NCBI RefSeq assembly: GCF_051401765.1 | Contig: NW_027480568.1 | Coordinates: forward strand, 1,054,001 to 1,118,000 | From: Calliopsis andreniformis | Taxonomy: Eukaryota; Arthropoda; Insecta; Hymenoptera; Andrenidae | Direction: 5' to 3' | Length of the DNA stretch: 64,000 nucleotides | Shown here: piece by piece, positions 26,703 through 38,150 of the stretch | Layout of the letters: each line of letters opens with the position of its first letter | Position numbering within the stretch: the stretch's first letter is position 1 | Notes under the pieces: model-generated | The model's database searches: none | What the model saw: the letters and a program-made list of their open reading frames with translations, nothing else | Told to the model about the DNA's origin: nothing | Made by a program: the position numbers and the translations under genes

Positions 26703-29700
26703 TTGAGTGATGAGAATTGATGCTTGTGGATAGAGGTCTAAGGATTGCAGATTGAGTATTGAGTATTGAAAACTGTGAATTGAGGATATTTTATTGAGGA
26801 TTGAGGATTGAAGACTGAGGATTGGGTATTGAGGATTGAACATTGAGGATTGAGTGTTGAGGATAGAGGATTGAGGATTGAGGATTGAAGGTTGAATATT
26901 AATGACTGAATATTGAGGATTGAGGATTGAGGGTTGTGGATTGAGGACGAGGACTGAGGGTTGAGTATTGATGTTTGAAGTCTGAGGATTCAGGATTGAA
27001 GGTTGAGTATTGAGGATAGAAGATTGAGGATTGAGGATTGTCGATTATGGATTGAGGATGAGGTCTGAGGGTTGAGGATTGAGGTTTGAGGACTGAGGAC
27101 TGAGGATTGAGAATTGAGAATTGAGGATTGAGGATTGAGGATTGAAGATTGAGGATTGGGTATTGAGGATTGAAGAATGAGGATTGAGGATTGAGGATTG
27201 AGGATTGAGGATTGAAGATTGAGTATTGAGCATTGAAGCCTGACGATTGAGGATTGAGAATTGAGGATTGAGGATTGAGGATGGAGGATTGAAGATTGAG
27301 TATTGAGGATTGAAGATTGAGGATCGAGGATTGAGGATTGAGGATTGAGTATAGAGGATTGAAGAATGAGGATTGAGGATTGAGGATTGAGGATTGAGGA
27401 TTGAAGACTGAGTATTGAGGATTGATGATTGAGGATTGAGGAGTGAGTATTGAAGATTGAGGATTTGGGACTGAGGATTGAAGATTGGGGTTTGAGGATT
27501 GAGGATTGAGGATTGAGGATTGAGGGTTGAGGATTGAAGATTAAGATTGAGGATTGAGGATTGAGGATTGAGGATTGAGGATTGAGGATTGAGGATTGAA
27601 GATTGAGGATTGCGTATTGAGGATAGAACATTGAGGATTGAGTATTGAGTATTGAGGATTGAGGGTTGAGGATTGAAGATTGAATATTGATGATTGAAGA
27701 TTGAGGATCGAGGATTGAGGGTTGTGGAATGAGGACGAGGACTGAGGGTTGAGTATTGGTGTTTGAGGTCTGAGGATTGAGGATTGAGGATTGAGGATTG
27801 AGGATTGAGGATTGAGGATTGAGGATTGAAGATTGAGGATTGGGTATTGAGGATTGATGAATGAGGATTGAGGATTGAGGATTGAGGATTGAGGATTGAA
27901 GATTGAGTATTGAGGATTGAAGGTTGACGATTGAGGATTGAGGATTGAGGATTGAGGATTGAGGATTGAGGATTGAGGATTGAAGATTGACTATTGAGGA
28001 TTGAAGATTGAGGATTGTGGATTGAGGATTGACGATTGAGGATTGAAGATTGAGGATTGAGGATTGAGGATTGAAGATTGAGGATTGGGTATTGAGGATT
28101 GAAGAATGAGGATTGAGGATTGAGGATTGAGGATTGAGGATTGAAGATTGAGTATTGAGCATTGAAGCTTGACGATTTTAGGATTGAGGATTGAGGATTG
28201 AGGATTGAGGATGGAGGATTGAAGATTGAGTATTGAGGATTGAAGATTGAGGATCGAGGACTGAGGATTGAGGATTGAGGATTGAGGATTGAAGAATGAG
28301 GATTGAGGATTGAGGATTGAGGATTGAGGATTGAAGACTGAGTATTGAGGATTGAAGATTGAGGATTGAGGAGTGAGTATTGAAGATTGAGGATTTGGGA
28401 CTGAGGATTGAAGATTGGGGTTTGAGGATTGAGGATTGAGGATTGAGGATGGAGGATTGAAGATTGAGGATTGGGTATTGTGGATTGAAGAATGAGTATT
28501 GAGGATTGAGGATTGAGGATTGAGGATTGGAGATTGAGTATTGAGGATTGAAGATTGACGATTGAGGATTGAGGATTGAGGATTGAGGATTGAGGATTGA
28601 GGATTGAGGATTGAAGACTGAGTATTGAGGATTGATGATTGAGGATTGAGGAGTGAGTATTGAAGATTGAGGATTTGGGACTGAGGATTGAAGATTGGGG
28701 TTTGAGGATTGAGGATTGAGGATTGAGGATTGAGGGTTGAGGATTGAAGATTAAGATTGAGGATTGAGGATTGAGGATTGAGGATTGAGGATTGAGGATT
28801 GAGGATTGAAGATTGAGGATTGCGTATTGAGGATAGAACATTGAGGATTGAGTATTGAGTATTGAGGATTGAGGGTTGAGGATTGAAGATTGAATATTGA
28901 TGATTGAAGATTGAGGATCGAGGATTGAGGGTTGTGGAATGAGGACGAGGACTGAGGGTTGAGTATTGGTGTTTGAGGTCTGAGGATTGAGGATTGAGGA
29001 TTGAGGATTGAGGATTGAGGATTGAGGATTGAGGATTGAAGATTGAGGATTGGGTATTGAGGATTGATGAATGAGGATTGAGGATTGAGGATTGAGGATT
29101 GAGGATTGAAGATTGAGTATTGAGGATTGAAGGTTGACGATTGAGGATTGAGGATTGAGGATTGAGGATTGAGGATTGAGGATTGAGGATTGAAGATTGA
29201 CTATTGAGGATTGAAGATTGAGGATTGTGGATTGAGGATTGACGATTGAGGATTGAAGATTGAGGATTGAGGATTGAGGATTGAAGATTGAGGATTGGGT
29301 ATTGAGGATTGAAGAATGAGGATTGAGGATTGAGGATTGAGGATTGAGGATTGAAGATTGAGTATTGAGCATTGACGCTTGACGATTTTAGGATTGAGGA
29401 TTGAGGATTGAGGATTGAGGATGGAGGATTGAAGATTGAGTATTGAGGATTGAAGATTGAGGATCGAGGACTGAGGATTGAGGGTTGAGGATTGAGGATT
29501 GAAGAATGAGGATTGAGGATTGAGGATTGAGGATTGAGGACTGAAGACTGAGTATTGAGGATTGAAGATTGAGGATTGAGGAGTGAGTATTGAAGATTGA
29601 GGATTTGGGACTGAGGATTGAAGATTGGGGTTTGAGGATTGAGGATTGAGGATTGAGGATGGAGGATTGAAGATTGAGGATTGGGTATTGTGGATTGAAG

Positions 29701-30211
29701 AATGAGTATTGAGGATTGAGGATTGAGGATTGAGGATTGGAGATTGAGTATTGAGGATTGAAGATTGACGTTTGAGGATTGAGGATTGAGGATTGAGGAT
29801 TGAGGATTGAGGAATGAGGATTGAAGATTGAGTATTGAGGATTGAAGATTGAGGATTGTGGATTGAGGATTCACGATTGAGGATTGAAGATTGAGGATTG
29901 AGGATTGAGGATTGAGGATTGAGCATTGAAGATTGAGGATTCGGTGTTGAGGATTGAAGAATGAGTATTGAGTATTGAGTATTGAGGGTTGAGGATTGAG
30001 GATTGAGGATTGAGGATTGAGGATTGAAGATCGAGTATTGAGGATTGAAGATTGAGGATTGAGGATTGAGGTTTGAGGATTGAGGATTGAGGATTGAGGT
30101 TTGAGTATTGAGGATTGAAGATTGAGTACTGAGGATTGAAGATTAAGATTGAGGATTGATGATTGAGGATTGAGGATTGAAGATTGAGGATTGGGGACTG
30201 AGTATTGAGGG
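26703..30211 (+). repeat. Chimeric HOR unit C2 (3,509 bp)
   Basis: Same head as C1, including the 119-bp deletion, but longer because it retains more A-head sequence and carries an internal 1,210-bp tandem duplication. TTTTAGGA markers lie at 28176 and 29386. The next equivalent K module is at 30212, a period of 3,509 bp. Confidence 0.83.
27401..29820 (+). repeat. 1,210-bp tandem duplication inside C2
   Basis: The landmark TTGAAGACTGAGTATTG followed by GATGATTG occurs at 27401 and 28611, and the TTTTAGGA monomer at 28176 and 29386; both pairs are 1,210 bp apart. Copies are nearly identical, with small differences such as GCATTGAAGCTTG against GCATTGACGCTTG just before TTTTAGGA. The right edge is approximate. 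Confidence 0.8.
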
Positions 30212-31516
30212 TTGAGTGATGAGAATTGATGCTTGTGGATAGAGGTCTAAGGATTGCAGATTGAGTATTGAGTATTGAAAACTGTGAATTGAGGATATTT
30301 TATTGAGGATTGAGGATTGAAGACTGAGGATTGGGTATTGAGGATTGAACATTGAGGATTGAGTGTTGAGGATAGAGGATTGAGGATTGAGGATTGAAGG
30401 TTGAATATTAATGACTGAATATTGAGGATTGAGGATTGAGGGTTGTGGATTGAGGACGAGGACTGAGGGTTGAGTATTGATGTTTGAAGTCTGAGGATTC
30501 AGGATTGAAGGTTGAGTATTGAGGATAGAAGATTGAGGATTGAGGATTGTCGATTATGGATTGAGGATGAGGTCTGAGGGTTGAGGATTGAGGTTTGAGG
30601 ACTGAGGACTGAGGATTGAGAATTGAGAATTGAGGATTGAGGATTGAGGATTGAAGATTGAGGATTGGGTATTGAGGATTGAAGAATGAGGATTGAGGAT
30701 TGAGGATTGAGGATTGAGGATTGAAGATTGAGTATTGAGCATTGAAGCCTGACGATTGAGGATTGAGAATTGAGGATTGAGGATTGAGGATGGAGGATTG
30801 AAGATTGAGTATTGAGGATTGAAGATTGAGGATCGAGGATTGAGGATTGAGGATTGAGTATAGAGGATTGAAGAATGAGGATTGAGGATTGAGGATTGAG
30901 GATTGAGGATTGAAGACTGAGTATTGAGGATTGATGATTGAGGATTGAGGAGTGAGTATTGAAGATTGAGGATTTGGGACTGAGGATTGAAGATTGGGGT
31001 TTGAGGATTGAGGATTGAGGATTGAGGATTGAGGGTTGAGGATTGAAGATTAAGATTGAGGATTGAGGATTGAGGATTGAGGATTGAGGATTGAGGATTG
31101 AGGATTGAAGATTGAGGATTGCGTATTGAGGATAGAACATTGAGGATTGAGTATTGAGTATTGAGGATTGAGGGTTGAGGATTGAAGATTGAATATTGAT
31201 GATTGAAGATTGAGGATCGAGGATTGAGGGTTGTGGAATGAGGACGAGGACTGAGGGTTGAGTATTGGTGTTTGAGGTCTGAGGATTGAGGATTGAGGAT
31301 TGAGGGTTGAGGATTGAGGATTGAGGATTGAAGATTGAGGATTGCGTATTGAGGATAGAACATTGAGGATTGAGTATTGAGTATTGAGGATTGAGGGTTG
31401 AGGATTGAAGATTGAATATTGATGATTGAAGATTGAGAATCGAGGATTGAGGGTTGTGGAATGAGGACGAGGACTGAGGGTTGAGTATTGGTGTTTGAGG
31501 TCTGAGGATTGAGGAT
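30212..31516 (+). repeat. C3 head with 223-bp tandem duplication
   Basis: Third C-type head, starting with the K module at 30212 and carrying the same 119-bp deletion. Near its end the segment beginning GCGTATTGAGGATAGAAC at 31121 is repeated at 31344, a 223-bp tandem step, with one GAGAATCGAGG variant in the second copy. It then runs into A-type sequence at 31517. Confidence 0.78.
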
Positions 31517-32080
31517 TGAGGGTTGTGGATTGAGGACGAGGACTGAGGGTTGAGTACTGATGTTTGAGGTCTGAGGATTGAGGATTGAGGATTGAGAATT
31601 GAGGATTGAGGATTGAGGATTGAAGATTGAGGATTGGGTGTTGAAGATTGAAGAATGAGGATTGAGGATTGAGGATTGAGGATTGAGGATTGAAGATTGA
31701 GTATTGAGGATTGAATATTGAGGATTGAGGATTGAGGATTGAGGGTTGAGGATTGAAGATTAAGATTGAGGATTGAGGATTGAGGATTGAGGATTGGGGA
31801 TAGAAGATTGAGGATTGGGTATTGCGGATTGAACATTGAGGATTGAGGATTGAGGATTGAGGATTGAGGACTGAAGATTGAATATTGATGATTGAATATT
31901 GAGGATTGAGGATTGATGGTTGTGGATTGAGGACGAGGACTGAGGGTTGAGTATTGCTGTTTGAGGTCTGAGGATTGAGGATTGAGGATTGAGAATTGAG
32001 GATTGAAGATTGAGGATTGAAGATTGAGAATTGGGTATTCAGGATTGAAGAATGAGGATTGAGGATTGAGGATTGAGGAT
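31517..32080 (+). repeat. A-derived block embedded in the B/C mosaic
   Basis: Follows A positions 1741 to about 2260 (offset 29,776, then 29,810), with the diagnostic GAGTACTGATGTTTGAGG and GAGTATTGCTGTTTGAGG M modules. Around 31740-31775 a short piece (GAGGGTTGAGGATTGAAG, then TTAAGA) replaces the A sequence and adds 34 bp. The block ends about 32080, where B-type sequence resumes. This looks like gene conversion or exchange between A and B/C units. Confidence 0.75.
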
Positions 32081-33581
32081 TGAGGATTGAGGGTTGAGGA
32101 TTGAAGATTAAGATTGAGGATTGAGGATTGAGGATTGAGGATTGAGGATTGAGGGTTGAGGATTGAGGATTGAAGATTGAGGATTGCGTATTGAGGATAG
32201 AACATTGAGGATTGAGTATTGAGTATTGAGGATTGAGGATTGAGGATTGAAGATTGAATATTGATGATTGAAGATTGAGGATCGAGGATTGAGGGTTGTG
32301 GAATGAGGACGAGGACTGAGGGTTGAGTATTGGTGTTTGAGGTCTGAGGATTGAGGATTGAGGATTGAGGATTGAGGATTGAGGATTGAGGATTGAGGAT
32401 TGAAGATTGAGGATTGGGTATTGAGGATTGATGAATGAGGATTGAGGATTGAGGATTGAGGATTGAGGATTGAAGATTGAGTATTGAGGATTGAAGGTTG
32501 ACGATTGAGGATTGAGGATTGAGGATTGAGGATTGAGGATTGAGGATTGAGGATTGAAGATTGAGTATTGAGGATTGAAGATTGAGGATTGTGGATTGAG
32601 GATTGACGATTGAGGATTGAAGATTGAGGATTGAGGATTGAGGATTGAAGATTGAGGATTGGGTATTGAGGATTGAAGAATGAGGATTGAGTATTGAGTA
32701 TTGAGGATTGAGGATTGAGGATTGAGGATTGAAGATTGAGTATTGATGATTGAATATTGAGGATTGAGGATTGAGGTTTGAGGATTGAGGACGAGGACTG
32801 ACGGTTGAGGATTGAGGTTTGAGGATCGAGTGTTGAGGATTGAGAGTTGAGGATTGAGGATTGAAGATTGAGTAGTGAGGATTCAAGATTGAGAATTGAG
32901 GATTGAGGATTGAGGATTGAGGATTGAGGATTGAGGATTGAGGATTGAAGATTGAGGATTGGGTATTGAGGATTGAGGATTGAGGATTGAAGATTGAGGA
33001 TAGGGTATTGAGGATTGAAGAATGATGATTGAGGATTGAAGATTGAGGATTGAGGATTGAGGATTGAGGATTGAGGATTGAGGATTGAGGATTGAGGATT
33101 GAAGATTGAGGATTGGGTATTGAGGATTGAGGATTGAGGATTGAAGATTGAGGATAGGGTATTGAGGATTGAAGAATGATGATTGACGATTGAGGATTGA
33201 GGATTGAGGATTGAATATTGAGTATTGTGGATTGAAGATCGACTGTTGAGGATTGCGAATTGAGGATTGAGGGTTGGGGATTGAGGATTGTAGATTGAAG
33301 AATGAGGATTGAAGAATGAGGATTGGGGATTGAGTATTGAGCATGGAGGATTGAATATTGAGTATTGAGGATTGAATATTGAGGATTCAGGATTGAGGAT
33401 TGAGGATTGAGGTTTGAGGACTGAGGACTGAGGATTGAGGATTGAGAATTGAGGATTGAGGATTGAGGATTGAAGATTGAGTATTGGGTATTGAGGATTG
33501 AAGAATGAGGATTGAGGATTGAGGATTGAGGATTGAGGATTGAGGATTGAAGATTGAGTATTGAGCATTGAGGCCTGACGA
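32081..33581 (+). repeat. B body, third copy
   Basis: Collinear with about 11903-13376 (offset about 20.2 kb) and 22307-23780 (offset about 9.8 kb). It includes the GACTGACGGTTG segment near 32800 and ends at the 8-bp TTTTAGGA monomer at 33582. It has its own single-base variants, such as TGAGTAGTGAGGATTCAAG near 32874. Confidence 0.8.
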
Positions 33582-35180
33582 TTTTAGGATTGAGGATTGA
33601 GGATTGAGGATTGAGGATGGAGGATTGAAGATTGAGTATTGAGGATTGAAGATTGAGGATCGAGGACTGAGGATTGAGGGTTGAGGACTGAGGATTGAAG
33701 ATTGAGGATCGAGGATTGAGGATTGAGGATTGAGTATAGAGGATTGAAGAATGAGGATTGAGGATTGAGGATTGAGGATTGAGGATTTGGGACTGAGGAT
33801 TGAAGATTGGGGTTTGAGGATTGAGGATTGAGGATTGAGGATTGAGGGTTGAGGATTGAAGATTAAGATTGAGGATTGAGGATTGAGGATTGAGGATTGA
33901 GGATTGAGGATTGAGGATTGAAGATTGAGGATTGCGTATTGAGGATAGAACATTGAGGATTGAGTATTGAGTATTGAGGATTGAGGGTTGAGGATTGAAG
34001 ATTGAATATTGATGATTGAAGATTGAGGATCGAGGATTGAGGGTTGTGGAATGAGGACAAGGACTGAGGGTTGAGTATTGGTGTTTGAGGTCTGAGGATT
34101 GAGGATTGAGGATTGAGGATTGAGGATTGAGGATTGAGGATTGAGGATTGAAGATTGAGGATTGGGTATTGAGGATTGATGAATGAGGATTGAGGATTGA
34201 GGATTGAGGATTGAGGATTGAAGATTGAGTATTGAGGATTGAAGGTTGACGATTGAGGATTGAGGATTGAGGATTGAGGATTGAGGATTGAGGATTGAGG
34301 ATTGAAGATTGAGTATTGAGGATTGAAGATTGAGGATTGTGGATTGAGGATTGACGATTGAGGATTGAAGATTGAGGATTGAGGATTGAGGATTGAAGAT
34401 TGAGGATTGGGTATTGAGGATTGAAGAATGAGGATTCAGGATTGAGGATTGAGGATTGAGGATTGAAGATTGAGTATTGAGCATTGAAGCTTGACGATTT
34501 TAGGATTGAGGATAGAGGATTGAGGATTGAGGATGGAGGATTGAAGATTGAGTATTGAGGATTGAAGATTGAGGATCGAGGACTGAGGATTGAGGATTGA
34601 GGATTGAGGATTGAAGAATGAGGATTGAGGATTGAGGATTGAGGATTGAGGATTGAAGACTGAGTATTGAGGATTGAAGATTGAGGATTGAGGAGTGAGT
34701 ATTGAAGATTGAGGATTTGGGACTGAGGATTGAAGATTGGGGTTTGAGGATTGAGGATTGAGGATTGAGGATGGAGTATTGAAGATTGAGGATTGGGTAT
34801 TGTGGATTGAAGAATGAGTATTGAGGATTGAGGATTGAGGATTGAGGATTGGAGATTGAGTATTGAGGATTGAAGATTGACGATTGAGGATTGAGGATTG
34901 AGGATTGAGGATTGAGGATTGAGGATTGAGGATTGAAGATTGAGTATTGAGGATTGAAGATTGAGGATTGTGGATTGAGGATTCACGATTGAGGATTGAA
35001 GATTGAGGATTGAGGATTGAGGATTGAGGATTGAGCATTGAAGATTGAGGATTCGGTATTGAGGATTGAAGAATGAGGATTGAGTATTGAGTATTGAGGA
35101 TTGAGGATTGAAGATTGAGTATTGAGGATTGAAGATTGACGATTGAGGATTGAGGATTGAGGATTGAGGATTGAGGATTG

Positions 35181-36420
35181 AGGACTGAGGACTGAGGATT
35201 GAGAATTGAGAATTGAGGATTGAGGATTGAGGATTGAAGATTGAGGATTGGGTATTGAGGATTGAAGAATGAGGATTGAGGATTGAGGATTGAGGATTGA
35301 GGATTGAAGATTGAGTATTGAGCATTGAAGCCTGACGATTGAGGATTGAGAATTGAGGATTGAGGATTGAGGATGGAGGATTGAAGATTGAGTATTGAGG
35401 ATTGAAGATTGAGGATCGAGGATTGAGGATTGAGGATTGAGTATAGAGGATTGAAGAATGAGGATTGAGGATTGAGGATTGAGGATTGAGGATTGAAGAC
35501 TGAGTATTGAGGATTGATGATTGAGGATTGAGGAGTGAGTATTGAAGATTGAGGATTTGGGACTGAGGATTGAAGATTGGGGTTTGAGGATTGAGGATTG
35601 AGGATTGAAGAATGAGGATTGAGGATTGAGGATTGAGGATTGAGGATTGAAGACTGAGTATTGAGGATTGAAGATTGAGGATTGAGGAGTGAGTATTGAA
35701 GATTGAGGATTTGGGACTGAGGATTGAAGATTGGGGTTTGAGGATTGAGGATTGAGGATTGAGGATGGAGTATTGAAGATTGAGGATTGGGTATTGTGGA
35801 TTGAAGAATGAGTATTGAGGATTGAGGATTGAGGATTGAGGATTGGAGATTGAGTATTGAGGATTGAAGATTGACGATTGAGGATTGAGGATTGAGGATT
35901 GAAGAATGAGGATTGAGGATTGAGGATTGAGTATTGAGGATTGAAGATTGACGATTGAGGATTGAGGATTGAGGATTGAGGATTGAGGATTGAGGACTGA
36001 GGACTGAGGATTGAGAATTGAGAATTGAGGATTGAGGATTGAGGATTGAAGATTGAGGATTGGGTATTGAGGATTGAAGAATGAGGATTGAGGATTGAGG
36101 ATTGAGGATTGAGGATTGAAGATTGAGTATTGAGCATTGAAGCCTGACGATTGAGGATTGAGAATTGAGGATTGAGGATTGAGGATGGAGGATTGAAGAT
36201 TGAGTATTGAGGATTGAAGATTGAGGATCGAGGATTGAGGATTGAGGATTGAGTATAGAGGATTGAAGAATGAGGATTGAGGATTGAGGATTGAGGATTG
36301 AGGATTGAAGACTGAGTATTGAGGATTGATGATTGAGGATTGAGGAGTGAGTATTGAAGATTGAGGATTTGGGACTGAGGATTGAAGATTGGGGTTTGAG
36401 GATTGAGGATTGAGGATTGA
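35181..36420 (+). repeat. Direct repeat, 812-bp spacing
   Basis: The segment beginning AGGACTGAGGACTGAGGATT at 35181 recurs at 35993 and matches for about 430 bp, up to GGGGTTTGAGGATTG near 35590 and 36402. The intervening 384 bp are C-type mosaic that includes GTATTGTGGATTGAAG. Confidence 0.75.
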
Positions 36421-37078
36421 GGATTGAGGGTTGAGGATTGAAGATTAAGATTGAGGATTGAGGATTGAGGATTGAGGATTGAGGATTGAGGATTGAGGAT
36501 TGAAGATTGAGGATTGCGTATTGAGGATAGAACATTGAGGATTGAGTATTGAGTATTGAGGATTGAGGGTTGAGGATTGAAGATTGAATATTGATGATTG
36601 AAGATTGAGGATCGAGGATTGAGGGTTGTGGAATGAGGACGAGGACTGAGGGTTGAGTATTGGTGTTTGAGGTCTGAGGATTGAGGATTGAGGATTGAGG
36701 ATTGAGGATTGAGGATTGAGGATTGAGGATTGAAGATTGAGGATTGGGTATTGAGGATTGATGAATGAGGATTGAGGATTGAGGATTGAGGATTGAGGAT
36801 TGAAGATTGAGTATTGAGGATTGAAGGTTGACGATGAGGATTGAGGATTGAGGATTGAGGATTGAGGATTGAGGATTGAGGATTGAAGATTGAGTATTGA
36901 GGATTGAAGATTGAGGATTGTGGATTAAGGATTGACGATTGAGGATTGAAGATTGAGGATTGAGGATTGAGGATTGAAGATTGAGGATTGGGTATTGAGG
37001 ATTGAAGAATGAGGATTGAGGATTGAGGATTGAGGATTGAGGATTGAAGATTGAGTATTGAGCATTGAAGCTTGACGA

Positions 37079-37374
37079 TTTTAGGATTGAGGATTGAGGA
37101 TTGAGGATTGAGGATGGAGGATTGAAGATTGAGTATTGAGGATTGAAGATTGAGGATAGAGGACTGAGGATTGAGGATTGAGGATTGAGGATTGAAGATT
37201 GAGTATTGAGCATTGAAGCTTGACGATTTTAGGATTGAGGATTGAGGATTGAGGATTGAGGATGGAGGATTGAAGATTGAGTATTGAGGATTGAAGATTG
37301 AGGATCGAGGACTGAGGATTGAGGATTGAGGATTGAGGATTGAAGAATGAGGATTGAGGATTGAGGATTGAGGA
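37079..37374 (+). repeat. 148-bp tandem duplication
   Basis: The 8-bp monomer TTTTAGGA at 37079 and 37227 marks two tandem copies of 148 bp, equal to 20 heptamers plus the 8-mer. One base distinguishes them near 37157 (GGATAGAGGACTG against GGATCGAGGACTG). Confidence 0.78.
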
Positions 37375-38150
37375 TTGAGGATTGAAGACTGAGTATTGAG
37401 GATTGAAGATTGAGGATTGAGGAGTGAGTATTGAAGATTGAGGATTTGGGACTGAGGATTGAAGATTGGGGTTTGAGGATTGAGGATTGAGGATTGAGGA
37501 TGGAGGATAGAAGATTGAGGATTGGGTATTGTGGATTGAAGAATGAGTATTGAGGATTGAGGATTGAGGATTGAGGATTGGAGATTGAGTATTGAGGATT
37601 GAAGATTGACGATTGAGGATTGAGGATTGAGGATTGAGGATTGAGGATTGAGGATTGAGGATTGAAGATTGAGTATTGAGTATTGAAGATTGAGGATTGT
37701 GGATTGAGGATTCACGATTGAGGATTGAAGATTGAGGATTGAGGATTGAGGATTGAGGATTGAGCATTGAAGATTGAGGATTCGGTATTGAGGATTGAAG
37801 AATGAGGATTGAGTATTGAGTATTGAGGATTGAGGATTGAAGATTGAGTATTGAGGATTGAAGATTGACGATTGAGGATTGAGGATTGAGGATTGAGGAT
37901 TGAGGATTGAGGATTGAGGATAGAAGGTTGAGCATTGGGGATTGAAGATTGAGGATTGAGGATTGAGGATTGAGGATTGAGGATTGAAGATTGAGTAATG
38001 AGGATTGAAGATTAAGATTGAGGATTGAGGTTTGAGGATTGAGGATTGAGGATTGAGGATTGAAGATTGAGTATTGAGGATTGAAGATTGAGGATTGAGG
38101 ATTGAGGATTCAGCATTGAGGATTGAAGATTGAGTACTGAGGATTGAAGA

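Larger units (their letters stand above)
30499..35325 (-). other. Longest minus-strand open frame (1,608 codons), probably non-coding
   Basis: Translates to variants of the heptapeptide NPQSSIL along its whole length. The same heptapeptide is read in all three minus-strand frames, because three 7-bp monomers make 21 bases, and other long frames overlap this one on the same strand. Minus-strand stops require CTA, TTA or TCA on the + strand, which is nearly C-free and rarely contains TTA, so openness is compositional. No signal peptide, domain or non-repeat terminus is present, and the frame runs across unit junctions (A-derived block at 31517, B body, C mosaic). I do not regard it as a gene. 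A real low-complexity Asn/Gln/Ser-rich product would need RNA and peptide evidence. Confidence 0.85.
33582..38150 (+). repeat. B/C mosaic with nested duplications
   Basis: No K module occurs in this stretch. TTTTAGGA markers lie at 33582, 34498, 37079 and 37227. It consists of rearranged B and C segments. The direct repeat at 35181-35608 recurs at 35993-36420, and a 148-bp tandem step is seen at 37079/37227. Everything remains heptamer-based; I saw no gene or foreign sequence. The right edge is approximate. Confidence 0.75.
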
